From Oasisia sp. SBJ-2009 (Eukaryota > Annelida > Polychaeta > Sabellida > Siboglinidae): a stretch of DNA of 64,000 nt. The notes under the pieces were generated by a model. It saw only the letters and a program-made list of their open reading frames with translations, searched no databases and had not been told where the DNA came from. Each line of letters begins with the position of its first letter. Positions within the stretch are counted from its first letter, which is position 1. The stretch is from contig OZ024862.1 in the NCBI GenBank assembly GCA_964017155.1, positions 2,273,070 through 2,337,069 of the forward strand, given 5' to 3'. This document shows, piece after piece, positions 38,400-51,170 of the stretch. The translations under genes and the position numbers were made by a program.

Positions 38400-38735
38400 A
38401 AAAAAGTAAAGGCAAGTTCTTATATAGCGCAGTATCCAGTCCTCAGGACCGTTCAAAGCGCTTTACACTTTACTTCCCTGACAGACCTGTTCACTCAGAC
38501 ACCATCTCGGCTTCTCTGGGAAGCATCCAGCCATATGCTACAATTAATGTGCGAAGGCTGCTCGTACACATATCCACCACTGTCTATAGTCAGGTACTCA
38601 TTTATTCAGCTAAGTGAACTGGAGCAATGTAGAGTGAAAAAACTTGCCCAAGGTTTTAACACCGCAGCTAGGATTCGAACCCGGGTTCTCGTAGTCGAGA
38701 GTCCGAAGCCCTACCCCTGAGCCACTGCGCTCTAC
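38400..38735 (-). mobile_element. tRNA-derived SINE
   Basis: Read on the minus strand, a tRNA-like head begins near 38735 with A box TGGCTCAGGGGTAGGG (38724-38709) and a perfect B box GGTTCGAATCC (38681-38671). A body follows and then the tail phrase AAAGCGCTTTGAACGG..GCGCTATATAAG. Fragments of the same body or tail occur at 17640-17900, 52005-52090 and 61855-61985, and a tail piece near 8388. Confidence 0.8.
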
Positions 38736-39090
38736 TAGTAAAATTATACAAATAAAAGGACTGCTAAACTTATAAATACTCCCCTGTCATACCCGATGGC
38801 TGTGCCTAAGAAAATGTATAATGATTAAGTTGTTACACATTATCAGTAAATGAAGTCATGGCTGCTGTAGAAGTCGGGGAAAGTTGACTATGGAAACCAT
38901 AGATCGATTGTTTTAATGACTTGTGATTCAGTTACAACCAGAAATATGAACGGGGTAGGGTCACAGTGGCTGTTTCTGAAAAAAGACTTGATTGTAGAAT
39001 GGGGTGGACGACAGGCTGATGTTTACCAAACAGCCTGAGTTTTTGACAGTCTGGTTTACTGGTCCACCATAATCTTCACCAAGTGTATGT

Positions 39091-40018
39091 TACTAGCACA
39101 CTGTAGAGACTCTAGTGTATGTACTAGCAGACTCAAGAGACTCTAGTGTATGTACTAGCAGACACGAGAGACTAGTGTATGTACTAGCAGACTCTAGTGT
39201 ATGTACTAGCAGACTCTAGAGACTCTGGTGTATGTACTAGCAGTAGCAGACACAAGAGACTCTAGTGTATGTACTAGCAGACTCTAGTGTATGTACTAGC
39301 AGACTCTAGAGACTCTGGTGTATGTACTAGCAGACTGTAGTGACTCTAGTGTATGTACTAGAAGTAGCAGACACAAGAGACTCTAGTGTATGTACTAGCA
39401 GACTCTAGTGTATGTACTAGCAGACTCTAGTGACTCTAGTGTATGTACTAGCAGACTCTACTGTATGTACTAGCATACTCTAGAGACTCTAGTTTATGTA
39501 CTAGCAGACTCTAGAGACTCTGGTGTATGTATTACTATTAGCAGACTAATGGGTTACTAGCACACTGTAGAGACTCTAGTGTATGTACTAGCAGACTCAA
39601 GAGACTCTAGTGTATGTACTAGCAGACACGAGAGACTAGTGTATGTACTAGCAGACTCTAGTGTATGTACTAGCAGACTCTAGAGACTCTGGTGTATGTA
39701 CTAGCAGTAGCAGACACAATAGACTCTAGTGTATGTACTAGCAGACTCTAGTGTATGTACTAGCAGACTCTAGAGACTCTGGTGTATGTACTAGCAGACT
39801 GTAGTGACTCTAGTGTATGTACTAGAAGTAGCAGACACAAGAGACTCTAGTGTATGTACTAGCAGACTCTAGTGTATGTACTAGCAGACTCTAGTGACTC
39901 TAGTGTATGTACTAGCAGACTCTACTGTATGTACTAGCATACTCTAGAGACTCTAGTTTATGTACTAGCAGACTCTAGAGACTCTGGTGTATGTATTACT
40001 ATTAGCAGACTAATGGGT
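39091..40018. repeat. Two head-to-tail 464-bp copies of a CTAGTGTATGTACTAGCAGA array
   Basis: The basic unit is about 22 bp (GACTCTAGTGTATGTACTAG plus CA). The whole complex block 39091-39553 is repeated at 39555-40018 with the same order of variants and the same end (GCAGACTAATGGG). This shows recent duplication of a 464-bp higher-order unit. Confidence 0.85.
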
Positions 40019-40868
40019 AGTTCTACCCTTGCATGTGATTGTTGAAGTAGGCTGGTGCGGAGCCATCTTTGATCATAAGAAATCATCTGCCTACCTGCTG
40101 GAAACTTAAACATAATATATGAAATTTAATTTATTAATTAAGTTAAATTTACGTCTCAACATAAATGATAAGTCAGTGGTTATTAGCACTAATGTTGGCA
40201 CTCTCGGGCAAATTTTCACATTTTAAACACCATTTACTGTTTTTTTTTGACAAGTCAGCCAAATGTTTTTGACATAAATTACTTGGAACATAATGTCTAC
40301 AGCTCAAGCCCATTCTCACTCTGTCTCAGTCATCTCGTATACATACATTTTGAAAAAAAAAATGTAGACAGGTATACAGGTGTATTTAAAGTACAAGACA
40401 ATTTATTTGGGGTATTTACACACCAGTCATCGCATTTTGCAGTAATGAAAAGGCAAGGATATTTAAAGTGTATTTTGTACAGTTATTATGTCTCATTGTA
40501 CATAAGTAACAGTTGCCATAGATTCATAACAGAGGCCCAGTTGAATATATAGCTCGCCTTAGCTATATCTGGCCCTGTCTGTGGCACTTGACTATTTGCA
40601 TTCGTACAGTGGTGAGCCATCAGAAAGGTCCAGATTAAATTATCCTCATGAAAATATTTTACATAGACATGTACAAAATGGAGACACTTAGCAAATGACA
40701 GGAATTAGCTGACATTTAGATCCTAATAATTTACTGGTGGATGGTTTGACCATCATGGCAGTAACAATGACCAATACATTTCACTAATAACTATGGACAT
40801 TTGCTTGGTGATATGTGACATTTGTCTCTGTAGTGTCTCGATAAATGGCAAAACAACGACGGTAAGCC
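40019..40868. other. Upstream region of CENPL
   Basis: Presumed promoter and 5' UTR of CENPL. No TATA box is evident; no other gene is seen. Confidence 0.35.
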
Positions 40869-43800
40869 ATGCCTCGAAACAGTGGTGTCACACCTAGTGT
40901 GACGAACACTGTGCAACAACACCGCCCTGGTAGCGTTGCCTCTAATTCGAGGAGCTTTGTCAAACAGAGACGGTACACGCCCTACAGGAAGACACCGGCG
41001 AGTCGGCTTCTCAAAGGTGAGTTTTGCAACCATTAAGTATTGATGCATATAATATATCTCCCATACTTTGTAGCAGAATGTCATCAGTGACAGCGTCTGG
41101 GGTTGTTTTTGGTCACATCAATGAATCATGCAATTAGTTTCTTATGCGTGTATCTTGTGAGCTTATGTCTGAAACAGTTGTACAAAAAGTCGCTTTTGTG
41201 ATGCAAAGTCTTATTTCATTACCCTGGTTGCTTGTGTTTAAACCACATGGTAGTGTGTGTCTGATTGCAAACTTGGGACCCATCAGACGTCTTCGCTTAC
41301 AAAGCTCCAGTCAGAACCTTACAAGTCTACACAGTTCATTCCAGGTTTTCTGGTCATCTTCATTTCTTCTGACGCACTATGGGTTGCAGGGCCTGCCTAG
41401 TCTCTTTAAAGGTGTCGATTTTAAAGCAACACATTGGAGACTTCTATCTATGTACATAACATGACCAAGTCTTCTCTGCTTCTTAGAGATATGACATTAA
41501 TCATGCAAGGTTACTCACTGGTTGTGTGAAATGTCTAACATGCATTTGATAAATATAGTTTTGATTATTCTCTTAGGTGGTGCGAGGATCTCAAGAGTGC
41601 CAGATGACGCTGACGCCAACAACACGTGCCTGAAAGGTAGCCAAGGAATATTGCCATTATTATTTACCATTATTGTAAACTTTGCATTGTATTATTTGTG
41701 TAACCATTATTTTTCTTGACCTAGCATTCATTCCAATCTGAGTTCTCATGAATACAACATCAACAGATCAAAAATCAGTTAGTTGTACAAAATTACATAA
41801 GTAAATACTTTTCCACAAAATCGTTTCTGAATAAAGCTGAAAACATGCATTCATACTTATTAAGAGGATCCTTTAGTTATACATTAATTTAGTTGCACAT
41901 GGATTTTTTAATATAATGACAGGAGTAGAGTTTGATACATGTCACTAGTGTGGTATGTTGTTTGTTATATGAGCAGATCTTGTCAACAAGACCTGGAGAG
42001 TGTACAAAGTATCGGCCCTGTACAAATTCAACAGTCAACCCACAAGTCTCAAGTTCTACTCCAAGTTACTTGCCACATACATCAAGGCTGTAAGTACCCC
42101 ACTCTCATGTATGCCTCCTTAACCCTTCTTACCCCTTCTCCTTATCACAACACCAGTCTTTATTCTCCTCCCTCCCCTCCCTCCCTCCTCCTCCCTCCCT
42201 CCCTCCCTCCCTCCCTCCCTCCCTCCCTCCCTCCCCTCCCTCCCTCCCTCCCCTCCCTCCCTCCCTCCCTCCCTCCCTCCCCCTCCCTCCCTCCCTCCCT
42301 CCCTCCCTCCCTCCCTCCCTCCCTCCCTCCCTCCCTCCCTCCCTCCCCTCCCTCCCTCCCTCCCTCCCTCCCTCCCTCCCTCCCTCCCTCCCTCCCTCCC
42401 TCCCTCCCTCCCTCCCTCCCTCCCTCCCTCCTCCCTCCTCCTCCCTCCCTCCCTCCCTCCCTCCCTCCCTCCTCCCTCCCTCCCTCCCTCCCTCCCTCCC
42501 TCCCTCCCTCCCTCCCTCCCCCCTCCCGCCCGCCCTCCCTCCCTCCCTCCTCCCTCCTCCCGCCTCTCCCGCCCGCCCGCCCTCCCTCCCTCCTCCTCCT
42601 CCCTCCCTCCCTCCCTCCTCCCTCCCTCCCTCCCTTCCTCCCTCCCTCCCCCTCCCTCCTCCCTCCCTCCCTCCCTCCCTCCCTCCCTCCCTCCCTCCCT
42701 CCCTCCCTCCCTCCCTCCCTCCCTCCCTCCCTCCCTCCCTCCCTCCCTCCCTCCTCCCTCCCTCCCTCCCTCCCTCCCTCCCTCCCTCCTCCCTCCCTCC
42801 CTCCCTCCCTCCCTCCCTCCCTCCCTCCCTCCCTCCCTCCCTCCCTCCCTCCCTCCCTCCCTCCCTCCCTCCCTCCCTCCCTCCCTCCCTCCCTCCCTCC
42901 CTCCCTCCCTCCCTCCCCTCCCTCCCTCCCTCCCTCCCTCCCTCCCTCCCTCCCTCCCTCCCTCCCTCCCTCCCTCCCTCCCTCCCTCCCTCCCTCCCTC
43001 CCTCCCTCCCTCCCTCCCTCCCTCCCTCCCTCCCTCCCTCCCTCCCTCCCTCCCTCCCTCCCTCCCTCCCTCCCTCCCTCCCTCCTCCCTCCCTCCCTCC
43101 CTCCCTCCCTCCCTCCCTCCCTCCCTCCTCCCTCCCTCCCTCCCTCCCTCCCTCCCTCCCTCCCTCCCTCCCTCCTCCCTCCCTCCCTCCCTCCCTCCTC
43201 CCTCCCTCCCTCCCTCCCTCCCTCCCTCCCTCCCTCCCTCCCTCCCTCCCTCCCTCCCTCCCTCCCTCCCTCCCTCCCTCCTCCCTCCCTCCCTCCCTCC
43301 CTCCCCTCCCTCCCTCCCTCCCTCCCTCCCTCCCTCCCTCCCTCCCTCCCTCCCTCCCTCCCTCCCTCCCTCCCTCCCTCCCTCCCCCTCCCTCCCTCCC
43401 TCCCTCCCTCCCTCCCTCCCTCCCTCCCTCCCTCCCTCCCTCCCTCCCTCCCTCCCTCCTCCTCCCTCCCTCCCTCCCTCCCTCCCTCCCTCCCTCCCTC
43501 CCTCCCTCCCTCCCTCCCTCCCTCCCTCCCTCCCTCCCTCCCTCCCTCCCTCCCTCCCTCCCTCCCTCCCTCCCTCCCTCCCTCCCTCCCTCCCTCCCTC
43601 CCTCCCTCCCTCCCTCCCTCCCTCCCTCCCTCCCTCCCTCCTCCCTCCCTCCCTCCCTCCCTCCCTCCCTCCCTCCCTCCCTCCCTCCCTCCCTCCCTCC
43701 CTCCTCCCTCCCTCCCTCCCTCCCTCCCTCCCTCCCTCCCTCCCTCCCTCCCTCCCTCCCTCCCTCCCTCCCTCCCTCTCCCTCCCTCCCTCCCTCCCTC

Positions 43801-46800
43801 CCTCTGTATATATATACACACACACACACACACACTCCATTGTCTATCCACCTCCAACCTTTCTGTCTCTCTGTCCCTGCTCTCTGTTTCTCTGCGTGTA
43901 TGTCTGTCTGTCTCTCTTCGCATCAGTCCATTAGTTTCCTTCATCAGTCCTCTGTCCTCCTGCATTCTCTCACTCACAAGGGCCAGTTTACAACATGTTT
44001 GATGTCACAATATACTGTCATGACTAATGTGTCACTGGGAATGTTTGCAGGAGACAATAGCGGGCCAAGCAGTGGAGACAACACAGGAAGCAGCTGACAG
44101 TGCCGTCATATCAACAATACCTGGCCTTGCTGCACACTCCAGTATGCCTTAGTTTAATACACGTAGTGTCACACACCTGTCACTGCTTTCCTAAATACAA
44201 TACAGATTTGTGGAGGATCACATTTTTCTAATCTTAATGTGTTTAATTTTGGACTCCCCACAATTTGTACTATGATTGTACATGTTTTACTAATATGTTC
44301 TACTAATGCGCTTTACTACAATTTCGATTTAAGCCACTGTTAGGCATTGATAATTGTATATTAAAATTGCATATTAATAATTATTTCTTAGTTAGATAAC
44401 AACTGAATATCTTCAAACTGACACAAGGAGATCAACTTTCAAGCATCCACAATTTGTGTTGTATATAAGTAATTACAAATCACTGGTAACCAAAATTAAC
44501 TGTTATTAGTAGTATATTTTAACAGCACATTATGCCATCAAAAAGATTGACACCTGACTCAATCACCATTTGTTCTGTTTTCTTGCAGCCGGTTCAGAAG
44601 CCATCTCTATTGTGTTAAACCAGCAGAAGAAACGATCAGGTTTGAACCTATACATTGTGTCATCATGGCCCTAAATGGTGCAGTCATGTCACTTGCTCAA
44701 TGTCAACCGTGATAGTTTGAATGTTATCACCAGAGTCAGTTTCATATGATCAGACGTTGAATTTGAAATGAAAATTCATTAATGAAATTGCTATTTGCAA
44801 ATACTGTGGCAGTGCCATGTATAATTGTGGTAACATTTTACTTGTGTTATTCAGTCTTGTATTACAATGTGGATCTAACTCATATATCTACCACAATTGT
44901 CATCAAGGTATTACATTTTGTATTCCAAATTGAATTGTTCTAATATAATTGTGTAATTTTGTGAGTGGTAAACATAGTTCATATTATCCAATGTGACCTA
45001 CTACAAGTCTGTTCTCTACACAACGTCACAAACTAACAATAACTGCACACCTTATAATCATGTCATTTTGTAAAAAAAAATATTTTCCTCGGCAAGTAAT
45101 GAAATTTAATACAATACAGACAACAACAACAACAACAAATATTTTATCAAAATGTTGCATTTTATTTTTTAAGTTTGCATAAAATAAATACAATGTCAAG
45201 AGGGTATTTCACCAAATGAGATATCAGTTTAGAGTGTACATGTATAATCAGTGGAATCCAAACAGTTACAGAACTCACAGTTTAAATACCCCCTTTCCGT
45301 GACAGGTCATATATTAATGTGTGACTCATTCACGCCAGGAGCCTCTGAGCCCAAGTTCACTGCTGTGTTGTGCGGGGTAGCCACGGCAAGGGAAGTGAGG
45401 AAGCATGGGTCCTTCACGGAGCTGCCTGTCATGTTGGTCAAGGGTCCAGTGGCCCTCTCACGCCATGTCCACAGTTGGCTTGAGGTAGGTCACCACGACA
45501 ACGCCATCATGTGACCATATGTTATTAAATAGAATATGTGGTTAAATTTAAGTAGCTTTTTTAAACGCAAAGAGCTGCTGCCATATTACCTGGGAAACTA
45601 TTTCTGTGATACACCAGTAAAATGTCAGGTGATGTTTCCTGGTGGTGACAATTTTCAATATACAAGATCACTGTCATCTAGCGAATCCAGTTTAAAGTGA
45701 AAAAAAAGGCAACAGTTTAGTGTTATGCACCTAAAAGAGTTTACACTAGCTAATCATTTGCATCTACAATCCAATTTTTCACCTTAGTGGTTACCTCAGA
45801 AAGTGGTCTTAAAGTGGGAAAATATAGCTATATCACCGACACCATGAACAATCACAACCCAGAAGTTTGGAAAAGTAATACGTCAGAGAGTCGTCTGCTG
45901 GTTCAGCTGTCATAACAGAGAGCCAAGCGGTACGCTAAAAGTTGCCTTACGTCGGTTTACCACGAAATCGCGACAGCAATATGCCACACTGTTCCTCATA
46001 TGCTTATGGTAACAGTACAGTGAAAGACAGTATCACTAAGGTGTCTTCTTGTTAACCTTTGAATCGAGCAGAACTGAAACGGTGTTTCGGTGGATTCGTT
46101 GGGACAGTCACAGACACAGCGCCGATCCAAGACGACCCAATTTGATTGACCTAACCATCAAAACGACCACCAACAGCCGCCAAACTTATCCTAACGTATG
46201 TTACACACATATACATACACTACGTTATAATATAAAATCACTTGCATTCCTCTAACAAAGAAAATCCATACAACAAACGCGCTGACGGCAATTTCGATGA
46301 CCGCTGGCCGGTACCGTAAAATCGCAAAAATAAGTTAGCCTTACACAAAATGCCATTAGACGGCACGTTTGTGCGCGCGAATATTGATAAACTTTACTTG
46401 CTGCATTCGCACGCGCAAAATAGTTTAATTAACTGTAAATAATATAGTAATAATTAATTATTATCATCACTATGATTTGCAGGAAATTATAAGTTTTATT
46501 ATAATATAGTGTTTTATTTATATAGCCATAATTGGTTGTGGCGCTTCACAACATATTTGCTATTAAAAATACAATAAGAAGAATACTACCCACAGATAAT
46601 ATTTCCAAATAAATAATGAAAATATGTGTGTCTATGTAATTAACTAAGTGACCTATCAGTATTAAAAAGAACCCATACAAATTCCATAACAACAATAGTG
46701 GTAAATTAATGTAAAGGTAATAAATAATTAAGATGGTAAAATAATTACGACGTAACAATAATTTTCATTCAGCACTTACAGTATGCATCAGAAAATATTA

Positions 46801-49800
46801 TTGAAGCTATACATTTTTCTACTCATGAAATATATTTCCACCACCAGATATGTAATAATAATTATTTTTGGACAAAACACTATTAATTATCGGGACAATA
46901 AATCACTGAAATTTAAGCAGAATATGAATATAATATGGGAAATATATGGTGGTAGAAAAAGAAGGTTTTGGAGCATTCAAAAATAATAATATGTTATTGT
47001 TTCGTTATCATTGTTAAAAACATCGTTTATATAATATAAGCTTGCATGCTTGCAGTACACGCGGGATGTTTATAGAAATATTCTGAAAATTAACAATGTG
47101 ACATCATCGAACAACACGTAATTTTATGCAAACACATGCATTTTTTTTTTTTTTAATATTACCTGTGGGTAGCATTCTTCTTATTGCATATATTTTAATA
47201 ACATCATATTGTGAAGCGCCACAAACAATTATGGATTTGGCGCTATAAGAAAAAAAATATTATAATTATATTATAAGAAAACTTAAAATTTTCTGAAGAT
47301 CTTTGTAATGATAATAATTAATTATTACTTGATTAATTAAACTATTTCGCGCGTGCGAATGCAGTAAATAAAGTTTATAAATATTCGCGCGCACCACGCC
47401 TAACGTTATTTTGTGTAAATCTAACTTTTATAGCGATGTTACGGTAACCGAAGAGCCTGAGTTGCCGTCGGGATCTGCGATCGAAATACTTTTGTGAATT
47501 TTCTTCGTTAGAGGAATGCAAGTGATTTTATTTTATAACATAGTGTATGTATATGTATGTAAGACAAGTGATGAAAAGTTTGGCGGCTGCTGGCGGTTGT
47601 TTTCATGGTTAGGTCGGACAGTACATGTCATTGTTGACACCAGTCGACGCCGTGTCTGCCTCTGGACTGGTTGTTTCTCTTCTCGTCATTTCAATTTCCC
47701 TTGGGTCTTCACCACCACGCACATCTGGTCTGTCTGACAACACAGGCCTTTGTCTTTGTGGCTGAAATCTATATCCAGCCACTTCTGAATCCGTGCTATT
47801 TCCGTCAGACGAAGAATCAGAAAATCCATGTTATTATTTACGCTCCTTTGTGAGCGCAATGTCACAGCGCCACCCGACGGAGTTGCCAAGACATAGTACG
47901 ACAACCATTGGCCTATCAGTGGCGGCGAGTCTCATACGTCACTGTTTTTCTAAAATGGCGTTTTCCATAGACTTTCTATAGATATATGTTCTACAATTTT
48001 TTTTCTGCTAAACCGCTGACGTTAAAAATGTGATTGAGGTTGGAAATTGTTAGTTTTTCTTAGCTCTATTAGGCCCATATCAGCAAACCGTTGCCTTTGT
48101 TTTCCCTTTAAAGTGTAAATTCATGCGTATGAATTCACAAGAATGTCTGTGAACGGCGGCCCCATTCTTGCCACTGCATAACATTAAAAGTATTGCAATT
48201 TGTCACATCGGCCAGTTTGTCATTAAATTGTTTATTTTCCATTTGAAGCAAATCTGTGTTAATATGATACACGCCTATGCACCTTCAGCAATCCTTGTGG
48301 GGTGGAGTTGGCATGTCTCCTGATTTGTTCTGCCGTCAGGGTCAACTGTCTACCCCTCTCATGATGTCCCACTATTCGCCTCCCCTCCCGAAAGTTGATG
48401 CCGTGTACTGTCTCCCTTGACAGTCTCAAGTCTACTTTCTCTTGTCTTCTTCTGCCACTTATATAATCCAAATCAATGTAAGTATTAAATAGTACATTAC
48501 TGAAACAGTCTAATAAATGTTAGGAGTTATGTTACTGCACCAGAGTAGTGCCTATATCTGGTGTCAGTGTCTACAAGTAAAGTGTTCTACCACATTCTCT
48601 GTGCTGTGCTCAATGTGATCTTGTGTGTTACAGAGACAGTTTGACTGTCACGTCAGTCCCGTCACCTTCTCACCCGTCGACCTGGGCTGGATGGTGGCTA
48701 TCTACGCTGGATACTTGAAAGGTGTCTTATTTCTCATTCCGATTAGATATAATATTATTGTATCATCGTATGGCATTAGTTTACGATGGGGGTGGATGCA
48801 TGTGGATACAATTGATGGCCAACAAGACAAGTGGATGTAATCTTTGTATTTGTTCCAGTTTGTTATTGCCCTTAAATAATACCAAGTTATTTTTAATCAT
48901 TCAATAACCACGATTCAAGATTAATATAGTAGTAACCATATTCAGTGTAATGTTGACTTATTTGCCAGGCAAGAGCCCCAGGCCAGTGGAACTGCTGTAC
49001 AAAGTACCGAGTGAAGCGAAGGGCTTACAAAGGATCATCTTCGACATAGACCCCAAGGACTGCAAGGCATTGTGGGATAGGTGAGCTGTAGTTGCTAAAT
49101 TAAAAACAGACTTGTGTAGATCTGTCTTAGAAGACTGTTTGATAGTTTTACAACTACTGTCCAGCTATCAGAATGTTTGTGAGATATTGGATAATATTAC
49201 CTATGTAAGGTTATTTGTAATGTATCATTTCTGTTATTTATTACCTTTAATTGTTAGGATGTATTTATTATATACATTCAAATTGTACATATTTTCCTTT
49301 TGTGATATCAGTTTTATATTGTGTTCTCAACAAAATAATCAACCAGAGAATAAACTCCAGACAAGGAAACTGTTTGGCTGGAGTCCAACATTTCAACGTT
49401 TGTTTTATATTCCCAAGCTTAGTCAAATTCACAATAGATTGACCAGTCAAACATCTTCTAGACATAAAAATTACCATAGCAAAATTACAATGTGGGAATT
49501 CTGTTTGTATTTTTAAATTGGTACAACAATAAGAAAGGCGGTGGTCATATCATTGGAGTTGGCATGAGACTATGAGAGATTGAGAGGAAATGTTGTTGCA
49601 GTATACATGCCCGTGAAGATGACAGTTTCACTGAGGAGGAAGTAGCCAGCTTCATCAGAAGCTTGGAGTGCCATTTCTACCATCACTTTGCCATAGATTT
49701 ATCCGTAAGTCTCCTTTCCAAAGATTACGACATAAAAAGTTCTTTTGATATTATACATACTGAGAATGTTAATTTAAAAAAACAAATTTAAGGCATACAT

Positions 49801-50881
49801 TTCCCATTAAAAATATTTGTATAACCGTCACTGTATAACAACAGTACATACACTGCTGTATATGTGATATAGATTGGGGATCTAGTCACATATGATGACT
49901 AGAGTTATTGTGCCATTGTTGCTAATTTGCCTTGAAATCAACATGTACACCTACTCATCTAGTCCCGACTGGCGTGGCTATTCTGGTTGTACAAACAAAG
50001 GTAAAAAAATGGTGTCACTGAAATCGTGTGTTGTAAAGTTCTTGGCCATTTTCATAAGTACATCACTCAGTTTGTTTGCTAAAAATGGATGGAATATGTG
50101 TTAGAGATTTAACACACAGCTACATTACAGAAGAACGTGTTCAGGTTTAAGATAATACAGCATAAAACATCAATTGGTGCCCTCGTCAGTATAAAGATCA
50201 TGGTTCTTCCCGTAGGTGATGCCACTCACCCGGATAGGGACGTCGACGGTGTACGCCGGCACTGACGGCAGGATCAAGGTGGGACAATAGCTGCTTCTTG
50301 CTAATGTGGTTAATGCAGGAGAAATGCTGAATTAATGTTATTAATTTATTTGCCAATTTCCTGTTTACATTTACAAAATAAATATTGTATAAGGACCCTC
50401 AACACAGACCACCCTCCCCTAAAATGCGACCACTGATATAGTCAATTGGAAATTTACCTATACAGCTGTAATGAACAACCAATTATTTAACATTAACACT
50501 ATGTCCACTTAGGTGACAGTTGTTCATTTTTATCTGTGACAATGATTGTTTTATAGTTTTATTCATTAAATTGGGGCTATTTATGTAGACAAGTGTCTAT
50601 TTTATTGACGGATAGCATTTTCAGACCATCACCTGTATTCAAATACTAACCGTGCTCGCCATTTCTTGTCTGCAATGAAGGGTTACTGGAATCTAATAGA
50701 AATATACTAAGCATCTCGGCCACATGATTGTGAAAGAATGAATACAAAATCCCGAAGTGACGTGACATGTTTTAATGATCAATTGAGTGATTACTGTTTG
50801 TTTCAGATGATGTGTGAGAAACGTGTCCTTCAGATACTTGGTCACATCACAGAGATGGTCCAGGAGAGAGACCTCATGTAG
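40869..50881 (+). CDS. CENPL: Centromere protein L
   Basis: Eleven exons: 40869-41016, 41577-41636, 41977-42089, 44051-44141, 44589-44639, 45306-45484, 48634-48721, 48969-49080, 49602-49704, 50216-50278, 50807-50881. They sum to 1083 nt, 360 aa (human 344), with consistent phases. CENP-L pairs with CENP-N in the constitutive centromere network on CENP-A chromatin. Family landmarks: [20 protein letters not shown] (human WTLY..TPLYKF..LKEYSRLL), [50 protein letters not shown], and [13 protein letters not shown]. The basic N-terminus ([15 protein letters not shown]) is less conserved. Start chosen as the first in-frame ATG that leaves this basic tail. The last codons and stop lie inside a 45-bp tandem array. 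Confidence 0.93.
42160..43804. repeat. 1.65 kb (CCCT)n microsatellite in CENPL intron 3
   Basis: CCCT units run almost without break, with occasional CCT or CCCCT slips and a few CCCGCC interruptions around 42523-42585. All three frames of both strands are nearly open, giving long Pro/Ser/Leu or Gly/Arg/Glu frames that are not genes. The minus strand, (GGGA)n, is a classic G-quadruplex former. Confidence 0.98.
45691..48112. mobile_element. 2.4 kb foldback DNA transposon in CENPL intron 6
   Basis: Two long imperfect inverted arms (about 45691-46640 and 47155-48112) flank a 0.5 kb loop. The ends are TTTAAAGTGAAAAAAAAGGC and the inverse TTTAAAGGGAAAACAAAGGC. Other mirrored parts include ATTCGCACGCGCAAAATAGT (about 46405) with ACTATTTCGCGCGTGCGAAT (47341), and CCTAACCATCAAAACGACC with the region ending 47613. 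The arms also carry the dispersed GCGCTTCACAACATAT repeat. A broken frame on the minus strand in the right arm is listed separately. The ends match the 52.9-53.7 kb element. Confidence 0.7.
47609..47829 (-). pseudogene. Frameshifted N-terminal relic with Ser/Asp-rich start
   Basis: An ATG (47829-47827) reads MDF and then needs a frame change to continue as [19 protein letters not shown] and [14 protein letters not shown], ending at TAA 47611-47609. The SDSE..YxFxP pattern reminds me of the N-terminus of invertebrate proteins annotated as P2X7-C-terminus-like, which are often transposon-linked. That assignment is from memory and is tentative. Confidence 0.3.
48259..48480 (-). other. Unassigned open frame beside the foldback element
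   Basis: A 70-codon minus-strand frame includes [17 protein letters not shown] and [13 protein letters not shown], basic and helix-prone. It lies in CENPL intron 6 just outside the foldback end, so it may be a relic of another mobile element. No family recognised. Confidence 0.2.
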
Positions 50882-51170
50882 CCGGGGACAGGGAAGGTCA
50901 CGTATCAGGAGAGAGACCTCATGTAGCCGGGGACAGGGAAGGTCACGTATCAGGAGAGAGACCTCATGTAGCCGGGGACAGGGAAGGTCACGTATCAGGA
51001 GAGAGACCTCATGTAGCCGGGGACAGGGAAGGTCACGTATCAGGAGAGAGACCTCATGTAGCCGGGGACAGGGAAGGTCACGTATCAGGAGAGAGACCTC
51101 ATGTAGCCGGGGACAGGGAAGGTCACGTATCAGGAGAGAGACCTCATGTAGCCGGGGACAGGGAAGGTCA
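50860..51170. repeat. 45-bp minisatellite spanning the CENPL stop codon
   Basis: Seven copies of a 45-bp unit (GCCGGGGACAGGGAAGGTCA, CGTATCAGGA, GAGAGACCTCATGTA). The first copy contains the last CENPL codons (QERDLM) and the TAG stop. Because 45 is divisible by 3, each later copy repeats QERDLM-stop in the same frame. The copies are nearly identical, so the expansion is recent. Confidence 0.95.

Noticed and set aside
38642..38735. Possible tRNA gene
   Set aside because: A and B boxes are present but acceptor stems do not pair and it continues into a SINE body.
41939..44002. 687-codon plus-strand frame and overlapping 570-600-codon minus-strand frames
   Set aside because: They are translations of the (CCCT)n tract. 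Only 41977-42089 within it is a real exon (CENPL exon 3).
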